Shown here: positions 37,208 through 47,018 of the stretch, piece after piece | How the letters are laid out: the number at the start of each line of letters is the position of its first letter | Position numbering within the stretch: position 1 is the stretch's first letter | NCBI RefSeq assembly: GCF_000612725.1 | Contig: NZ_HG964450.1 | Coordinates: forward strand, 132,933 to 194,046 | DNA length: 61,114 nucleotides | DNA from: Mycolicibacterium austroafricanum | Lineage (GTDB): Bacteria; Actinomycetota; Actinomycetes; Mycobacteriales; Mycobacteriaceae | Direction: 5' to 3' | Program-made: the position numbers and the translations under genes | Notes under the pieces: generated by a model | What the model saw: the letters and a program-made list of their open reading frames with translations, nothing else | Databases searched by the model: none | Told to the model about the DNA's origin: nothing

Positions 37208-38605
37208 CGGCTTCGTCGCGAGCACCGTCGATGGTCTCGACGGTGCGGACCAGAACCGTCGCGGTGGTCTGCGCGGCGCTGTCGGTGATCTCGATCGCGG
37301 CAGTGGTCGGGCTGTCCGCTCTGGTCGACGTGTACACACAGCGTCATGTGGATCTCGCGGCCCGAGTCCTCGACTTCGCCGCATCGAGCCACGACGAGAC
37401 GAATCCGCTCGACCCGGTCGACTTCGCAAAAACCCTGCCGCGCAACACTACTGTGATCTTCGCCGACCGAGGCGGCACACACACACTGTGGTCGACCTCG
37501 AGCTCCCGCTCCGCGGAGTCGGACGTCGACAGTCTGCTTGCGCCAGTGCGCCCCGACGAACGACATCGTCGACGCAACGATGGGCGGCCACCCCGTGCGG
37601 GCCCGGGCACTGCGTTTCGACAATCCGGTCGTCATCGGAAACCGCACGACCGGTTGGCGCGCGACAGCGGACACCGCGGTCGTCGCGCTCGGCGCCCGCT
37701 CGGCGACGAAGTTGACGCGGGTGATGGCTGCGGTGGCCGCGATCACCGGCATTGCCACCATGATCGGAGCTGCAGCTGCGACCACCGTGCTGGTCAGGCG
37801 CACCATGTCACCGCTGACCCGGCTGACCACCGCGGTTCAGGGGCTGGGCCCTCACCCGCGCGCGGGCTCGCTACCGCGGGGCGCGGGGAGCCGGTTCCGT
37901 GAGGCGGCGACTCTGACCGAAGCCATCGCCGATCTCGTCGACCGACGCGCACGCGCCGAGGAAGAACTGCGTGAGTTCATCGCGAACACCTCGCACGAGC
38001 TGCGCACCCCGCTGACCAAGATCCAGGGATGGTCCGAGCTCTACTTCCAGCGACCGCCCACCGCCGTGCACACCGACAGGGCGATGCAGAGCATCGTGGA
38101 GGAGTGCGACCGAATGCGCGCCATGATCGACGGCCTGTCGATGCTGGCCCGAGCACAGGAGATACCCGAACTCGCAACCGAGGACGTCGACGTGTGCGCA
38201 CTGTGTCGGACGGTGGCCGAGGACGTTGCCGTCATCTCCCCCGGATGCCGGGTGCGCACCGATATTCCGGAGCAACCGATCCTGATCGCGGCACATTCGG
38301 ACCGCATCACTCAGGTACTGCGGAACATCGTGGGTAACAGCCTCGTCCACGGCGGACCCGACGTCTGCATCGGCATCCGGGTGGCCGCGGACTCTCACGG
38401 CGTCAGCATCGACGTGACAGACGACGGACACGGGATACCGGCCGAGCACCACCCTTCCTTGTTCGCGCGGAACTACTCGGCCGCCGAGGGTGGCAGCGGA
38501 CTCGGATTGGCCATCGTGCGCGCCATCGTGACGTCTTACGGCGGTGACGTCTCACTACGGTCGGTCGCTGGCGAGGGCACCGCGGTGACCCTGCATTTCC
38601 CGTGA
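37204..38605 (+). pseudogene. sensor histidine kinase, frameshifted
   Basis: Two frames together encode one kinase of about 466 residues. The first (from the ATG at 37204) gives an N-terminal membrane helix (VAVVCAALSVISIAAVVGL) and an extracytoplasmic sensor part up to about residue 117. The second, shifted by one base, gives the rest of the sensor, a second membrane helix (ITGIATMIGAAAATTVLV), HAMP, HisKA with NTSHELRTPLTK, and an ATPase domain (NIVGNSLVHGG, DDGHGIP, GSGLGLAIV). Removing one C from the CCCC at 37551-37554 restores a single frame reading VRPTNDIVDATMGG. It is either a real mutation or a sequencing error; kinase domains themselves are intact. Confidence 0.85.
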
Positions 38606-38745
38606 CCGGAGCGACATAGCCGGTTTATTCAATCGATGTGCTTCAGGGATGCAGCCTTCAGGTAACGGTCCACGCATCGTCAGGCCCGCACCGTCCACTG
38701 AAGGACGTGCTGCGGAACAGACAACACATCGACCGAAGGAACTCC

Positions 38746-40651
38746 ATGTCCCCCCAAGGAATATCGCAACGGTTTGGATCGGTGGCCCTCAGCCTCGTCC
38801 TGGCCGCGACGATCCTCACACTCTCCCCGACTGCAGCGTCGACGCCCGACACCGACGCCTCCTCACCTGCCCTGGAGACCTTCCGTGTGCAGAAGGTCAT
38901 CGACTTCGACCTGCCGGCCGGCGTCGTCGCCGGCAGCGCGGATCTCAGCCCCGACGCCGAACACCTGCTTCTCGAGGTCGAGATCGACGGTCAGACCCAG
39001 ATCGCCGTCACCGACCTCGAGGGCCGCAACTACCAGTGCGTTTCGTGCGGCGCCACCGGCAATGCCACCAAAGCGCTTGCACTCCAGGACAACAAACGAA
39101 TCTGGTTCGCCGACACCTCCGGACAGCAGTCCGGCGAGGATCCGAGCAGTGGAGGAACCGGCACGATCAACTACGCAGTCCTGGAGTGCGGGCCTTCCAT
39201 CTACGACTGCCAACAGCGCTCCGTCAAGAAGGTGAAGTTCCCCTCGGACCGGCGCAACCTACCCGCACAGAACCGCGAGGCCAAACCCCGACCCGTTCGG
39301 CGAGTACGTCACCTGGAACGAGGTGTCGGCCATCGAAGGCACCCGCATGAGTATCGCCGCCCTCGGTACCGCCGGGGACGGATACGAGCTGACCGGACAA
39401 CGGGTGTTCAGCCCGCAGTGGTCGAAGAAATCCGACTACGCCAAAGACCGGGAGAACGCCATGCGCTTCTATGAAGGAGCCTCCTGGCATGCCGGTGGCC
39501 GGCTTCTGAAGTATCAGACCACCACCACCGGACTGAACTACGACATCTACCTCATGGACACCTCCACGGGCGAGCGCCGACAACTGACCACCGATCTCGA
39601 CTACAACGAGTCAGGTGACGTCGCACCCGACGGCAAGACTGTCTACTTCAGCTCCGCCCGCGGGCTGGACCGGATGGACGTCTTCACGGCTCTGGAACGG
39701 CCGTCCCTGATCGACAGCGGCGCGTTCGGCCAGATCGGACGGGTCGGCCTCTGGAACAACCGACGTTGCATGAACGAACCCTGGCTGATGAACATGGCGG
39801 TAGGCCAGATTCGTGGTGGTTACTCGGGACAGCCCCTCGTCATCGACCCTGCCTGGACCCTGCGCGGCTGGAGCTGGTTTCCGGATTCGACACGCGCGGT
39901 GGTCAACGAACAGCAGCGGCCCGATGATGTGACGGGTCCGGGTTCTCCTGACACGCCTTGGCGGACAAGCATCATCGAATTCCCTACCAGGACACCCTCC
40001 GCGCCCCTGGCACCAGTGCACCAGAGCAGGGCGGCCATCGAGACCTGGTCGGTTCCGGTCAAGGACTACAACCCGATGATGGGCCGTCAGTTGCTGATAA
40101 AGGTTCTCAAAGGCAAGAGCTCCGGGACCGCGACACTGCAGTACCTCGGGGTCTACGCGACGGGCTCTTATTCAGTCACCTACAAGAACTACTCCGACGA
40201 CGGTAGGAACGTCCTCAACGGAACCGAACGCATCGCCATCACCAATGCCGTGAACGACGCCGAATGGAGCGCCGACCTCACCAGCAAGGGCGACCGCACC
40301 GGCTACCTGAAGGGCACGATCAAGGTCCGCGCGCAGAACAAGTTCACGGGCAAGGTGACCTCTGAGGTCAACGGTGTCACGTACACCGGCGTCCCGACGC
40401 AGGCCGACTGTCCGGCGATCGCCGCACCCAAACTCACGATCACCGCCGCGAACGGCCGAGTACTGATCACGTCGACGGTGCCCGAGGACGATCAGGCGAG
40501 ACCGGTCCGTGGGGTCGAGGTGAAAAGCGGGTCGGGATCTGCCATCACGGACGAGAATGGCTACGCCACAGTGCTGTTCACGCCCGGTGACACCATCACC
40601 GCCGCCGGTGGCGGTTTCGAATCAGCCAGCTGGCCGGTCCCGGCCTCCTGA
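38746..40651 (+). pseudogene. exported PD40-like beta-propeller protein, frameshifted
   Basis: The reconstructed product has about 634 residues. The ATG at 38746 has GAAGGA six bases upstream and opens a signal peptide (SVALSLVLAATILTLSPTA). Propeller-type repeats follow, such as SADLSPDAEHLLLEVEIDG, DVAPDGKTVYFSSARGLD and WFPDSTRAVV, with conserved Cys in YQCVSCGA and LECGPSIYDC. After about residue 430 a beta-rich C-terminal domain follows (NVLNGTERIAITNAVND). Reading is broken at CCCC 39286-39289: removing one C gives AKPDPFGEYVTWNEVSAIEG and joins both frames. It is a paralogue of the gene at 42050-44497. Function unknown. Confidence 0.82.
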
Positions 40652-40670
40652 TGCTCCCGGGTACGCGTGG

Positions 40671-40696
40671 ACCGTGCGGGGCCCGCCCCGCACGGT
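40671..40696 (+). terminator. hairpin terminator after the first propeller gene
   Basis: ACCGTGCGGGG (40671-40681) and CCCCGCACGGT (40686-40696) form a perfect 11-pair stem with a CCCG loop, 20 bases after the stop at 40651 and before the RipA-like start at 40728. There is no U-run, so it is a mycobacterial-type hairpin terminator or attenuator. Confidence 0.6.
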
Positions 40697-40727
40697 CTGC
40701 GCACACCCCACCGATTGGAGAACCATC

Positions 40728-42026
40728 ATGGCAAGGCCCGTTGCTGTGGCGCTCGCGATCACTGTCACCACGGTCGTCTGCGGAGTCGGCCCGGCCGCAT
40801 CGGCGCGCGCCGAGCCGGAGGCACCGGATGCCGGCACCCTGGCCTCGCTGATCGTCAGGATTGCTGAGGCCGATCAGTCGCTCCACGACCTCGACGCGCA
40901 GATCCAGACATTGCGGGAGGAGGTGAACAAGACGATCGCCGATCTCGCCGCGGCTCACGAACACGCCGCACGGGCCGACCTGGACGCCGAGGCCACCGCT
41001 GTGTCCCTGCACGATGCGGTTCGCGCCGTCGATACCGCCCTGGAGCGGTTCGACCGATTCGCGGTTGCGACCTACGTGCACGGTCCCGGCATCTCGCTGG
41101 TGGCACCGGACGGGCCGGAGGATCTCCTGGGAAACGTGGCCTACGCCAATGCACTGCACATCAGTGCTGCCAACGCAGCTGAGGATCTGCAGCGAGCGCG
41201 GACCGAACAGACCAACAGAAACTCGGCCGCTCGGCAGGCCCGCCAACGAGCCGATGCAAGTCTCAATTCGGCGCAACGCCGCCAACTCGACGCCGTGGCC
41301 GCGCTCAGAACCGCGCAGGATCGGCTGGCCGCGAAGCGAACCGAGTTCGCCGCTCTTGTCGACCAGCGTGATCATGCTGTCGCAGCGCTGAATTCGACGT
41401 CACTCACTGTGACACGTCGGGACGAACTCATACTCCAGCCGTCGATCACGAGGCTGCCCCGCGACCTCGGTGCGGTCATCGATTCCCTCGTGGCGATCGC
41501 ACGCGACTCCACCAGTGCGACCGCCGAGATGGGCCGCGCGTTCCTCGCACAGGCGGGGGTTGGACCGGACGATGTCTCGATATCTGCCTCTGCGCCCACC
41601 GGTGAGCTGCCACGGTCGGTGAGGTGGCAGGCCTCCGAGTACGTTGTGGCGCGCGCGCTTTCGCAGCGTGGGGTGCCGTATTCGTGGGGTGGCGGAGCCG
41701 CGACCGGACCCAGCCGCGGTATCGACACCGGCGCGGACGTGGTCGGATTCGACTGCTCGGGTCTGATTCTGTACGCGTTCGCCGGTGTGGGGATTGCGTT
41801 GCCCCACTACACCGGCCACCAGTATCAGGCCGGCCGCCAGGTTCCCGTCACCCAGATGCGTCGTGGCGACGTGATCTTCTTCGGACCCGGCGGCAGCGAG
41901 CACGTCGCGCTCTATCTCGGCAACGGCGTCATGCTCGAGGCGCCAAGACCGGGGCAGTTCGTCCAGGTCTCACCCGTGCGGACGTCCGGTATGACCCCGT
42001 ACGCCGTGCGGTTCATCGAGTACTGA
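40728..42026 (+). CDS. RipA-like NlpC/P60 peptidoglycan endopeptidase
   Basis: This 432-residue protein has a signal peptide (VAVALAITVTTVVCGVGPAA), a long coiled-coil N-terminal region (about 40-265, for example ARADLDAEATAVSLHDAVRA) and a C-terminal NlpC/P60 domain with C343 (GFDCSGL), H392 (SEHVALYLG) and E404 (VMLEAP). The spacings C-H (49) and H-E (12) equal those I recall for RipA, which cuts between D-glutamate and diaminopimelate at the septum. It is shorter than RipA and may be a paralogue. TTGGAG precedes the ATG by seven bases. A Met 57 codons earlier lies inside the previous gene and is rejected. Confidence 0.92.
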   Translation: MARPVAVALAITVTTVVCGVGPAASARAEPEAPDAGTLASLIVRIAEADQSLHDLDAQIQTLREEVNKTIADLAAAHEHAARADLDAEATAVSLHDAVRAVDTALERFDRFAVATYVHGPGISLVAPDGPEDLLGNVAYANALHISAANAAEDLQRARTEQTNRNSAARQARQRADASLNSAQRRQLDAVAALRTAQDRLAAKRTEFAALVDQRDHAVAALNSTSLTVTRRDELILQPSITRLPRDLGAVIDSLVAIARDSTSATAEMGRAFLAQAGVGPDDVSISASAPTGELPRSVRWQASEYVVARALSQRGVPYSWGGGAATGPSRGIDTGADVVGFDCSGLILYAFAGVGIALPHYTGHQYQAGRQVPVTQMRRGDVIFFGPGGSEHVALYLGNGVMLEAPRPGQFVQVSPVRTSGMTPYAVRFIEY

Positions 42027-42049
42027 CGTGCATCGCCACCGCAGGACGC

Positions 42050-44497
42050 TCACGGAGCGGGCGACCCCATCACGAGATGGTTTCCGTCGATCGAGGACTC
42101 GACGGTGCCGACCATCGAAAGCTGGTTCACGATCTTGACGCCGTCGGCCCGCAGGTATCCACGTTCGTTGCCGCCGGCACCGGTCACCGTGACGTCCGCA
42201 CTGTAGGTGATGTTCGTCAGCGTCGCGTTGGCGACCGTGGTCTCGGTGCCGTTGAGGATGAACCCCGCCTCGTCCTCGAAATCCGTGTAGGTCACCGTCG
42301 TCGTAGTCAGGTTGCCGGATTTGGACGACGTCACCACCGCGGTGCCGCCGACCCTGCCCGCCCGTGACGGTTCGGTCGGGGTCGCGGTGACCACGACCGC
42401 AGACAGCGGCTGCGCCCAGGAGGATGTCTCGGGCGTGGACACATCGTCGGCACGGGTACCACCGTCGATGTTGTTCAACGTCGCGACCACCAGTCGGGTG
42501 TCGCCCGGGTCTGTCTTGCTACGCTCCCAGAACGCGACCTGGGACCCGTCCGGACTCTAGTTGGCCACCGGCACAGAGTTGTACGCGCCCGAGGTGTCGC
42601 CCAAGAAGATGCCGTTCGCGCGGTTGAGCTCGTCCTCGGTCGACACCACCCAGGCCTGGTTCAGTGAACCCTTCTTGGCCTGGAAGGTGGGGAACACCAC
42701 GTAGGCGGGCACGAACGTCGGCCGGACGATCTGCGACATGGGGGTGAGATAGTCCAGCGTGCGCGAACTTCCGACCGCCAACCATTGACCGTTCGGCGAC
42801 ATGTCGACCGATTCGTCGTAGTCCAGGTTCGCGGTCAGCCTGGTGACGGTGCCATCGGCCAGGTGGACCAGCACGTTGTCGGCATTGCCTGCCTCGTATC
42901 TGCCCGAGAAATCGGTGATCATCACACCCTTGCCGTCGGAGGTGAAATTCTTCAGCTCCCCTCCGACATAGACCACGCGGGCCTCGACGATCTCGTATCC
43001 GGTCTCGGTACGCTCCAACCGACCGACGCTCGACACCAGTTGCGTGGCCGTGCCCGAACTCAGCAATTGCGTGAAGCCCACGTGCAGGCCGTCGGGTGCG
43101 ACCCGCAGTTCACGCTGCCTCTGTACCACAACGACATTCGGTGGGACGTTGACCGGAACGGTGATCTCGAGCAGTTGTGAACCTGTCCCGCAGGCGGCGA
43201 CGCCACCCGCGCACTCAAGGATGTAGTGGTCCGCGGTTTCGCCTCCGGTGTCCGATTGCGTGCCCACGCTCAGCAGAATCCGATTCCCGTCCTCGAAAAC
43301 GAACGGCTTGGAGAGATTCTCCGTGATCTCGGGTGCCAGACCGCAACTGAGGCACTGCAATCCGGTGCCGTCCGGATTGACGCGATAGATCTCCGATCGA
43401 CCACCCTCGACCGGAGTGCCCCGGAACACCAGCGCCTTCCCGTCGGCGGTATACGCCGGGTTCTGCGGTTGGCGGACGGTGTCGGGGAGCGGGACGATGA
43501 AGCGGTCGGCGCTGGGCTGGATGCTGTGCACATCCAGACCGATCGTCACCCGCGGTATCCCGAAGTCGGGCCGCAGAAAATGCAGAAGGTTCAACTTTCC
43601 GTCGGTGACACGCACCCTGAAGGCGTCGGTGCCGCCGACCTGCGCCCATTCCAGATCGGGCGTATACGTGAACGTTCCGGTCTGCTGGTCGATCACCACG
43701 GTTCCGTGCTCGGGCTTGCCGACGACCCGGTAGGTCAGCTCGTCGCCTTCGGGATCGGTGGCGCCGACGCTGCCCGTGATCACGCCGAGTGGCCCCTGGG
43801 TGGTCGCGTCCGGGTCATAGTCCACCACCGGCGCCTGGTTGAAGAAGTTCCGTCGTACCCACCCCAGCAGCGACCACGCCATCGCCGACTGCGCGGGCTG
43901 ATCGGCCGGATCACCGGCTGGGGCGGCAAACGCCCTCGCGGGCGCCAACTCTCGATGTGCGGCCGCGGGCTCTGCGACCGGTGCGCCGGCCGTAACCTCA
44001 ACCGCCGGTTCCTCTACCGGCGCCATCGGTTCGGCGGGGTCGACGACTGTCCCCGGGTCCCCGGCTGATGGCTCGTCACCTTCGGAGCGGTCAACCTCCT
44101 CCGCTTCGAGATCTTCTGAATCGACCTCGCGGTCGCTGTCCCGACTCTCGGCGTCGTCGGAAGAGCCGTTGGTTGCGTCCCCGACGACACTGTCGCCGGG
44201 CTCTTCCCCGTCTCCCGCCGAGGACGGTCCGGAATCCCCGGTGGCGGCGGATTCCTGCGGATCGGCGCCGTCGCCTCCCTGTCGTGACGGTTGGTCCCCG
44301 TCGCCTGCCGACCCGCCGTCTCCGGACTCCGAATTGGAGGACTGCGCGGTATCGCCTCCGCCCGACGAGGCAGGCTCGGCGGCGGCGACTCCCTGGCCTG
44401 TCGTCACCACTGCCGCTACCGCCAACGCGGCTGCGAGCGTTCCGTACCGCGCGGCGTCGACGAGTCTGCCGGGGCCGCGGTCGTCGGCGTTCGTCAT
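42050..44497 (-). pseudogene. exported VCBS/PD40 beta-propeller protein with in-frame TAG
   Basis: The frame is open for 646 codons from the ATG at 44497, has a TAG at 42559-42557, and then continues in the same frame for 168 codons to a TGA at 42050 (815 residues if the TAG were sense). Order: membrane/signal helix (YGTLAAALAVAAVVTTG), a long Ser/Asp/Glu-rich linker (about 40-170), a VCBS/cadherin-like domain (ATDPEGDELTYRVVGKPEHG), propeller repeats (AYTADGKALVFRGTPVEGG; DMSPNGQWLAVGSS), shared Cys motif LQCLSCGL, and the C-terminal beta domain (GFILNGTETTVANATLTN). Sequence resumes SPDGSQVAFWE after the TAG, so a Trp codon was probably lost (W-SPDG). Confidence 0.85.
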
Positions 44498-44545
44498 GGT
44501 TCCTCCATCGGCAAGTCAACAAACATTCAGCTATGAACGTAAATT

Positions 44546-44574
44546 AACGTAGAGGCAATCTTGCTGATGGTCAA
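44546..44574 (-). promoter_or_regulatory. promoter of the second propeller gene
   Basis: On the minus strand TTGACC (44574-44569) and TACGTT (44551-44546) are separated by exactly 17 bases, a good sigma-A promoter. Transcription would start near 44539, giving a leader of about 40 bases ending in GGAGGAACC before the ATG. An imperfect inverted repeat ACGT-N6-ACGT (44537-44550) overlaps the -10 box and start site. Confidence 0.55.
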
Positions 44575-44759
44575 GCCTCTCGACGCGAGAAGATCGGACG
44601 TCAGCTCGATTTCGGTGCACCACCAGTGCATTGCGCCCGCCGCGCCAGTCGACCAGATCCGCGGCCGACAGTCGCCTTCCATAGAGCCAGGACGGCGGCA
44701 TCGGCTACATTCATGCAGTCAAGAACGCATGTCGAGTCAGGAGGAGGCTACACCGGGCG

Positions 44760-44903
44760 AGTCGCCGGGGCGGCGGGCGCCACGAGCATGCGCGACCGGG
44801 TGACCTGGACCGTGCATAGGTTCGATCCGCCCTCAGCGCTGACGATCAACGGCGAGGGCGTGGGCGGAACGCGCTACGAGCCGACCGTGAAAGTCGCCTG
44901 CGC
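44760..44903 (+). pseudogene. decayed fragment of an SRPBCC gene
   Basis: This stretch encodes MRDRVTWTVHRFDPPSAL and GEGVGGTRYEP, nearly the same as residues 54-92 of the SRPBCC protein at 26964-27395 (MRNRVTWTVRRFDPPSAL and GEGVGGTRYKL), and the DNA is also close. The upstream and downstream parts of the gene are missing. It lies between the second propeller promoter and the 3' end of the CBS gene, in a 422-base region without an intact gene (44498-44919). It is probably the remnant of a duplication followed by deletion. Confidence 0.75.
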
Positions 44904-44919
44904 GTGTTTACCGCAGCGC

Positions 44920-45339
44920 TCAGCCGAGCGCGCTCGCGTCGGCGTCTGCCGCGTAGACCCCGAGCAGGTCACGCGCCGAGACGATGCCGACCAGCGTGCC
45001 GTCACGCTCCACAAGAACGTGCCGGATGTAGCGGTCCATCATCCGCGTCGCGACCCTGGCGACGGTGTCGTCGGCGTCGCACCAAATCAGCTTCTTGCTC
45101 GCCACATCGGCGGCCGGGACGCTCGACGGGTCCTGCCCGGACGCAACCACCCGCGCGACGTCGCGCTCGGTCACCAGCGCCTCGGGCCGCGGGTCATCTC
45201 CCACCACGACCGCACCGACCTCGTTGCCGACGATCGCCGCCGCCACGTCGGCGACGGTGGCATCCGCCGATACCCGGACCACCGATCCCCCGATGATCGT
45301 GGAGACCTGGATCGAACCTGCCGCGGGAATCTCAGTCAT
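44920..45339 (-). CDS. CBS-domain pair protein
   Basis: This 139-residue protein is almost entirely two CBS motifs (ADATVADVAAAIVGNEVGAV, then DDTVARVATRMMDRYIRHVL), a Bateman module that binds adenosyl nucleotides. No enzyme domain is attached. The ATG at 45339 is chosen because upstream codons in the frame are Arg/Cys-rich and unlike protein. Similar single-module proteins in mycobacteria, such as hypoxic response protein 1, respond to stress; whether this one does is unknown. Confidence 0.88.
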   Translation of the reverse strand: MTEIPAAGSIQVSTIIGGSVVRVSADATVADVAAAIVGNEVGAVVVGDDPRPEALVTERDVARVVASGQDPSSVPAADVASKKLIWCDADDTVARVATRMMDRYIRHVLVERDGTLVGIVSARDLLGVYAADADASALG

Positions 45340-45426
45340 GACCCCATCGTCGCACCTCGACAGACAGCGTCGTCGACAGCCCCGGCACGTCCCGCCGACC
45401 GCCCGCATCCAGGCGCACACCCCGCA

Positions 45427-46335
45427 CTACAGCGTCGCTGGACGCAACACCACCACCGAGCGAGTCCGATCACCCTCATCCGACAGCAGCGCGATGACCC
45501 GGCCGTCGGGCGCTGTCGCGGCGTACACGCCGTCGATGCCCGCCACCGGCAAAGCCCGCCCGTGACTGGCCGATTCGGCTTCGGCCTCGGTGATGTCCCG
45601 ACGCGCGAACGCGCGCAGGCACGCCTCGTCGAGGCTGTAGGACAGCCGTGGCGCCTCGGCGAGCTCATCGAGGGTGCGGGCCTGCTCCAGCCCGAAGCCG
45701 CCGACGCGGGTGCGTCGCAACGCGGTCAGGTGCCCGCCGACGCCGAGCGCGGCGCCGACGTCACGGGCCAGCGCCCGGATGTAGGTTCCGCTCGAGCAGT
45801 CGACGGCGACATCGACGTCCACCAGCTCGCCGTCCCGCCGCACCTCCAGCACCTCGAAGCGGTCGATCCGCACCGGACGGGCCGCCAATTCGACCGTCTG
45901 CCCGTCCCGGACCATCTGGTAGGCGCGCTTACCGGCGATCTTGATGGCACTGACCGCCGACGGGATCTGGTCGATCGGACCGCGCAGCGGCGCGATCGCG
46001 GCCTCGATCTGCGCGTCGGTCACCTCGGCCGCCGAAACCGACTGCAACACTTCGCCTTCGGCGTCTTCGGTGGACGTGGTCTGCCCCAGCCGGATGGTGG
46101 CGGCATACGACTTGTCGGTGGCGGTGAGCAGACCGAGGATCTTGGTGGCGCGTTCGATGCCGACCACCAGCACACCGGTGGCCATCGGATCCAGCGTGCC
46201 CGCATGTCCGACCTTGCGGGTGCCGAACAGCCTGCGGCAGCGGCCGACAACGTCGTGGCTGGTCATCCCGCCCGGCTTGTCGACGACGACGAGTCCCGGG
46301 GCCGGATCGTTCCTCGGGTGCGCGCCTTCGGTCAC
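45427..46335 (-). CDS. truB: tRNA pseudouridine-55 synthase
   Basis: This 302-residue enzyme makes pseudouridine 55 in the T-arm of tRNAs. The catalytic Asp is in [15 protein letters not shown] (about residue 47), preceded by [14 protein letters not shown], and the C-terminal part contains the actinobacterial PUA-like extension. The GTG at 46335 overlaps the pptT stop as GTGA; a longer version of the frame would lie inside pptT. M. tuberculosis has the same order Rv2795c-pptT-truB. Confidence 0.95.
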   Translation of the reverse strand: MTEGAHPRNDPAPGLVVVDKPGGMTSHDVVGRCRRLFGTRKVGHAGTLDPMATGVLVVGIERATKILGLLTATDKSYAATIRLGQTTSTEDAEGEVLQSVSAAEVTDAQIEAAIAPLRGPIDQIPSAVSAIKIAGKRAYQMVRDGQTVELAARPVRIDRFEVLEVRRDGELVDVDVAVDCSSGTYIRALARDVGAALGVGGHLTALRRTRVGGFGLEQARTLDELAEAPRLSYSLDEACLRAFARRDITEAEAESASHGRALPVAGIDGVYAATAPDGRVIALLSDEGDRTRSVVVLRPATL

Positions 46336-47018
46336 AGCACGATCGCCGTCAGGGCGATCCCGTTGCGGACCGACCACCTGCCGGCCAGCGAGGTCAGCGG
46401 CGGGCCGGATTCGGCCTCGGGGTCGATCAGGATCTGCGAGGTGAACGTGCCCGACTGACCCGAGTTGTCGGAACTGTCGATGTCAAACGTGATATGGGCG
46501 TCCTCGAATCCCAGCCACCGGTGTGTGAGCGGGAACCACGCCTTGTAGGTCGCCTCCTTGGCGCAGAACAACACCCGGTCCCAGTGCACACCGGTCGGCA
46601 TGTCGCCGAGCTCGTGGCGTTCGACGGGCAGGCTGATCGCGTCCAGCACGCCCGTGGGCAGCACGTCGTGCGGTTCGGCGTCGATGCCGACGGAACGCAC
46701 CTCCGCGCGACGGGCGACCGCCGCGCCACGGAAGCCCTCGCAGTGCGTCAGACTGCCGACGATGCCGTCGGGCCAACACGGTTCGCCCTTGTCCCCCTTG
46801 AGGATCGGCACCGGCTCCATCCCGAGGTCCACCAGCGCCTGGCGCGCGCAGAACCGCACGGTGATGAACTCGTTGCGCCGCTTGGCCACCGACCTGGCGA
46901 TCAGCGGCTCTTCCTCGGGCAGCGGCGCCAGCTCCTTGGGGTCGGAGTACATCTCTGCCGCCGCCAAAGCGTCGATCTCACCGGGAAGTACTCCGGCGAG
47001 CAAAGTCGCTGCGATCAC
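46332..47018 (-). CDS. pptT: 4'-phosphopantetheinyl transferase PptT
   Basis: This 228-residue Sfp-type enzyme moves phosphopantetheine from CoA to carrier proteins such as polyketide and mycolate synthases. Mg-binding residues are in [10 protein letters not shown] and the signature [15 protein letters not shown], about residues 110-165. The GTG at 47018 overlaps the stop of the preceding gene (GTGA), so translation is coupled. It is essential in M. tuberculosis. The preceding gene encodes the reverse activity, phosphopantetheine removal. Confidence 0.95.
   Translation of the reverse strand: MIAATLLAGVLPGEIDALAAAEMYSDPKELAPLPEEEPLIARSVAKRRNEFITVRFCARQALVDLGMEPVPILKGDKGEPCWPDGIVGSLTHCEGFRGAAVARRAEVRSVGIDAEPHDVLPTGVLDAISLPVERHELGDMPTGVHWDRVLFCAKEATYKAWFPLTHRWLGFEDAHITFDIDSSDNSGQSGTFTSQILIDPEAESGPPLTSLAGRWSVRNGIALTAIVL

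Noticed and set aside
40557..40727. 57-residue N-terminal extension of the RipA-like protein
   Set aside because: It overlaps the propeller gene and the terminator hairpin, is not signal-like, and the ATG at 40728 has a good ribosome-binding site followed by a signal peptide.
42557..42559. TAG as a recoded codon (pyrrolysine or programmed readthrough)
   Set aside because: No pyrrolysine genes are seen and no known readthrough context or downstream structure is obvious; a simple TGG to TAG change explains the alignment with the paralogue.
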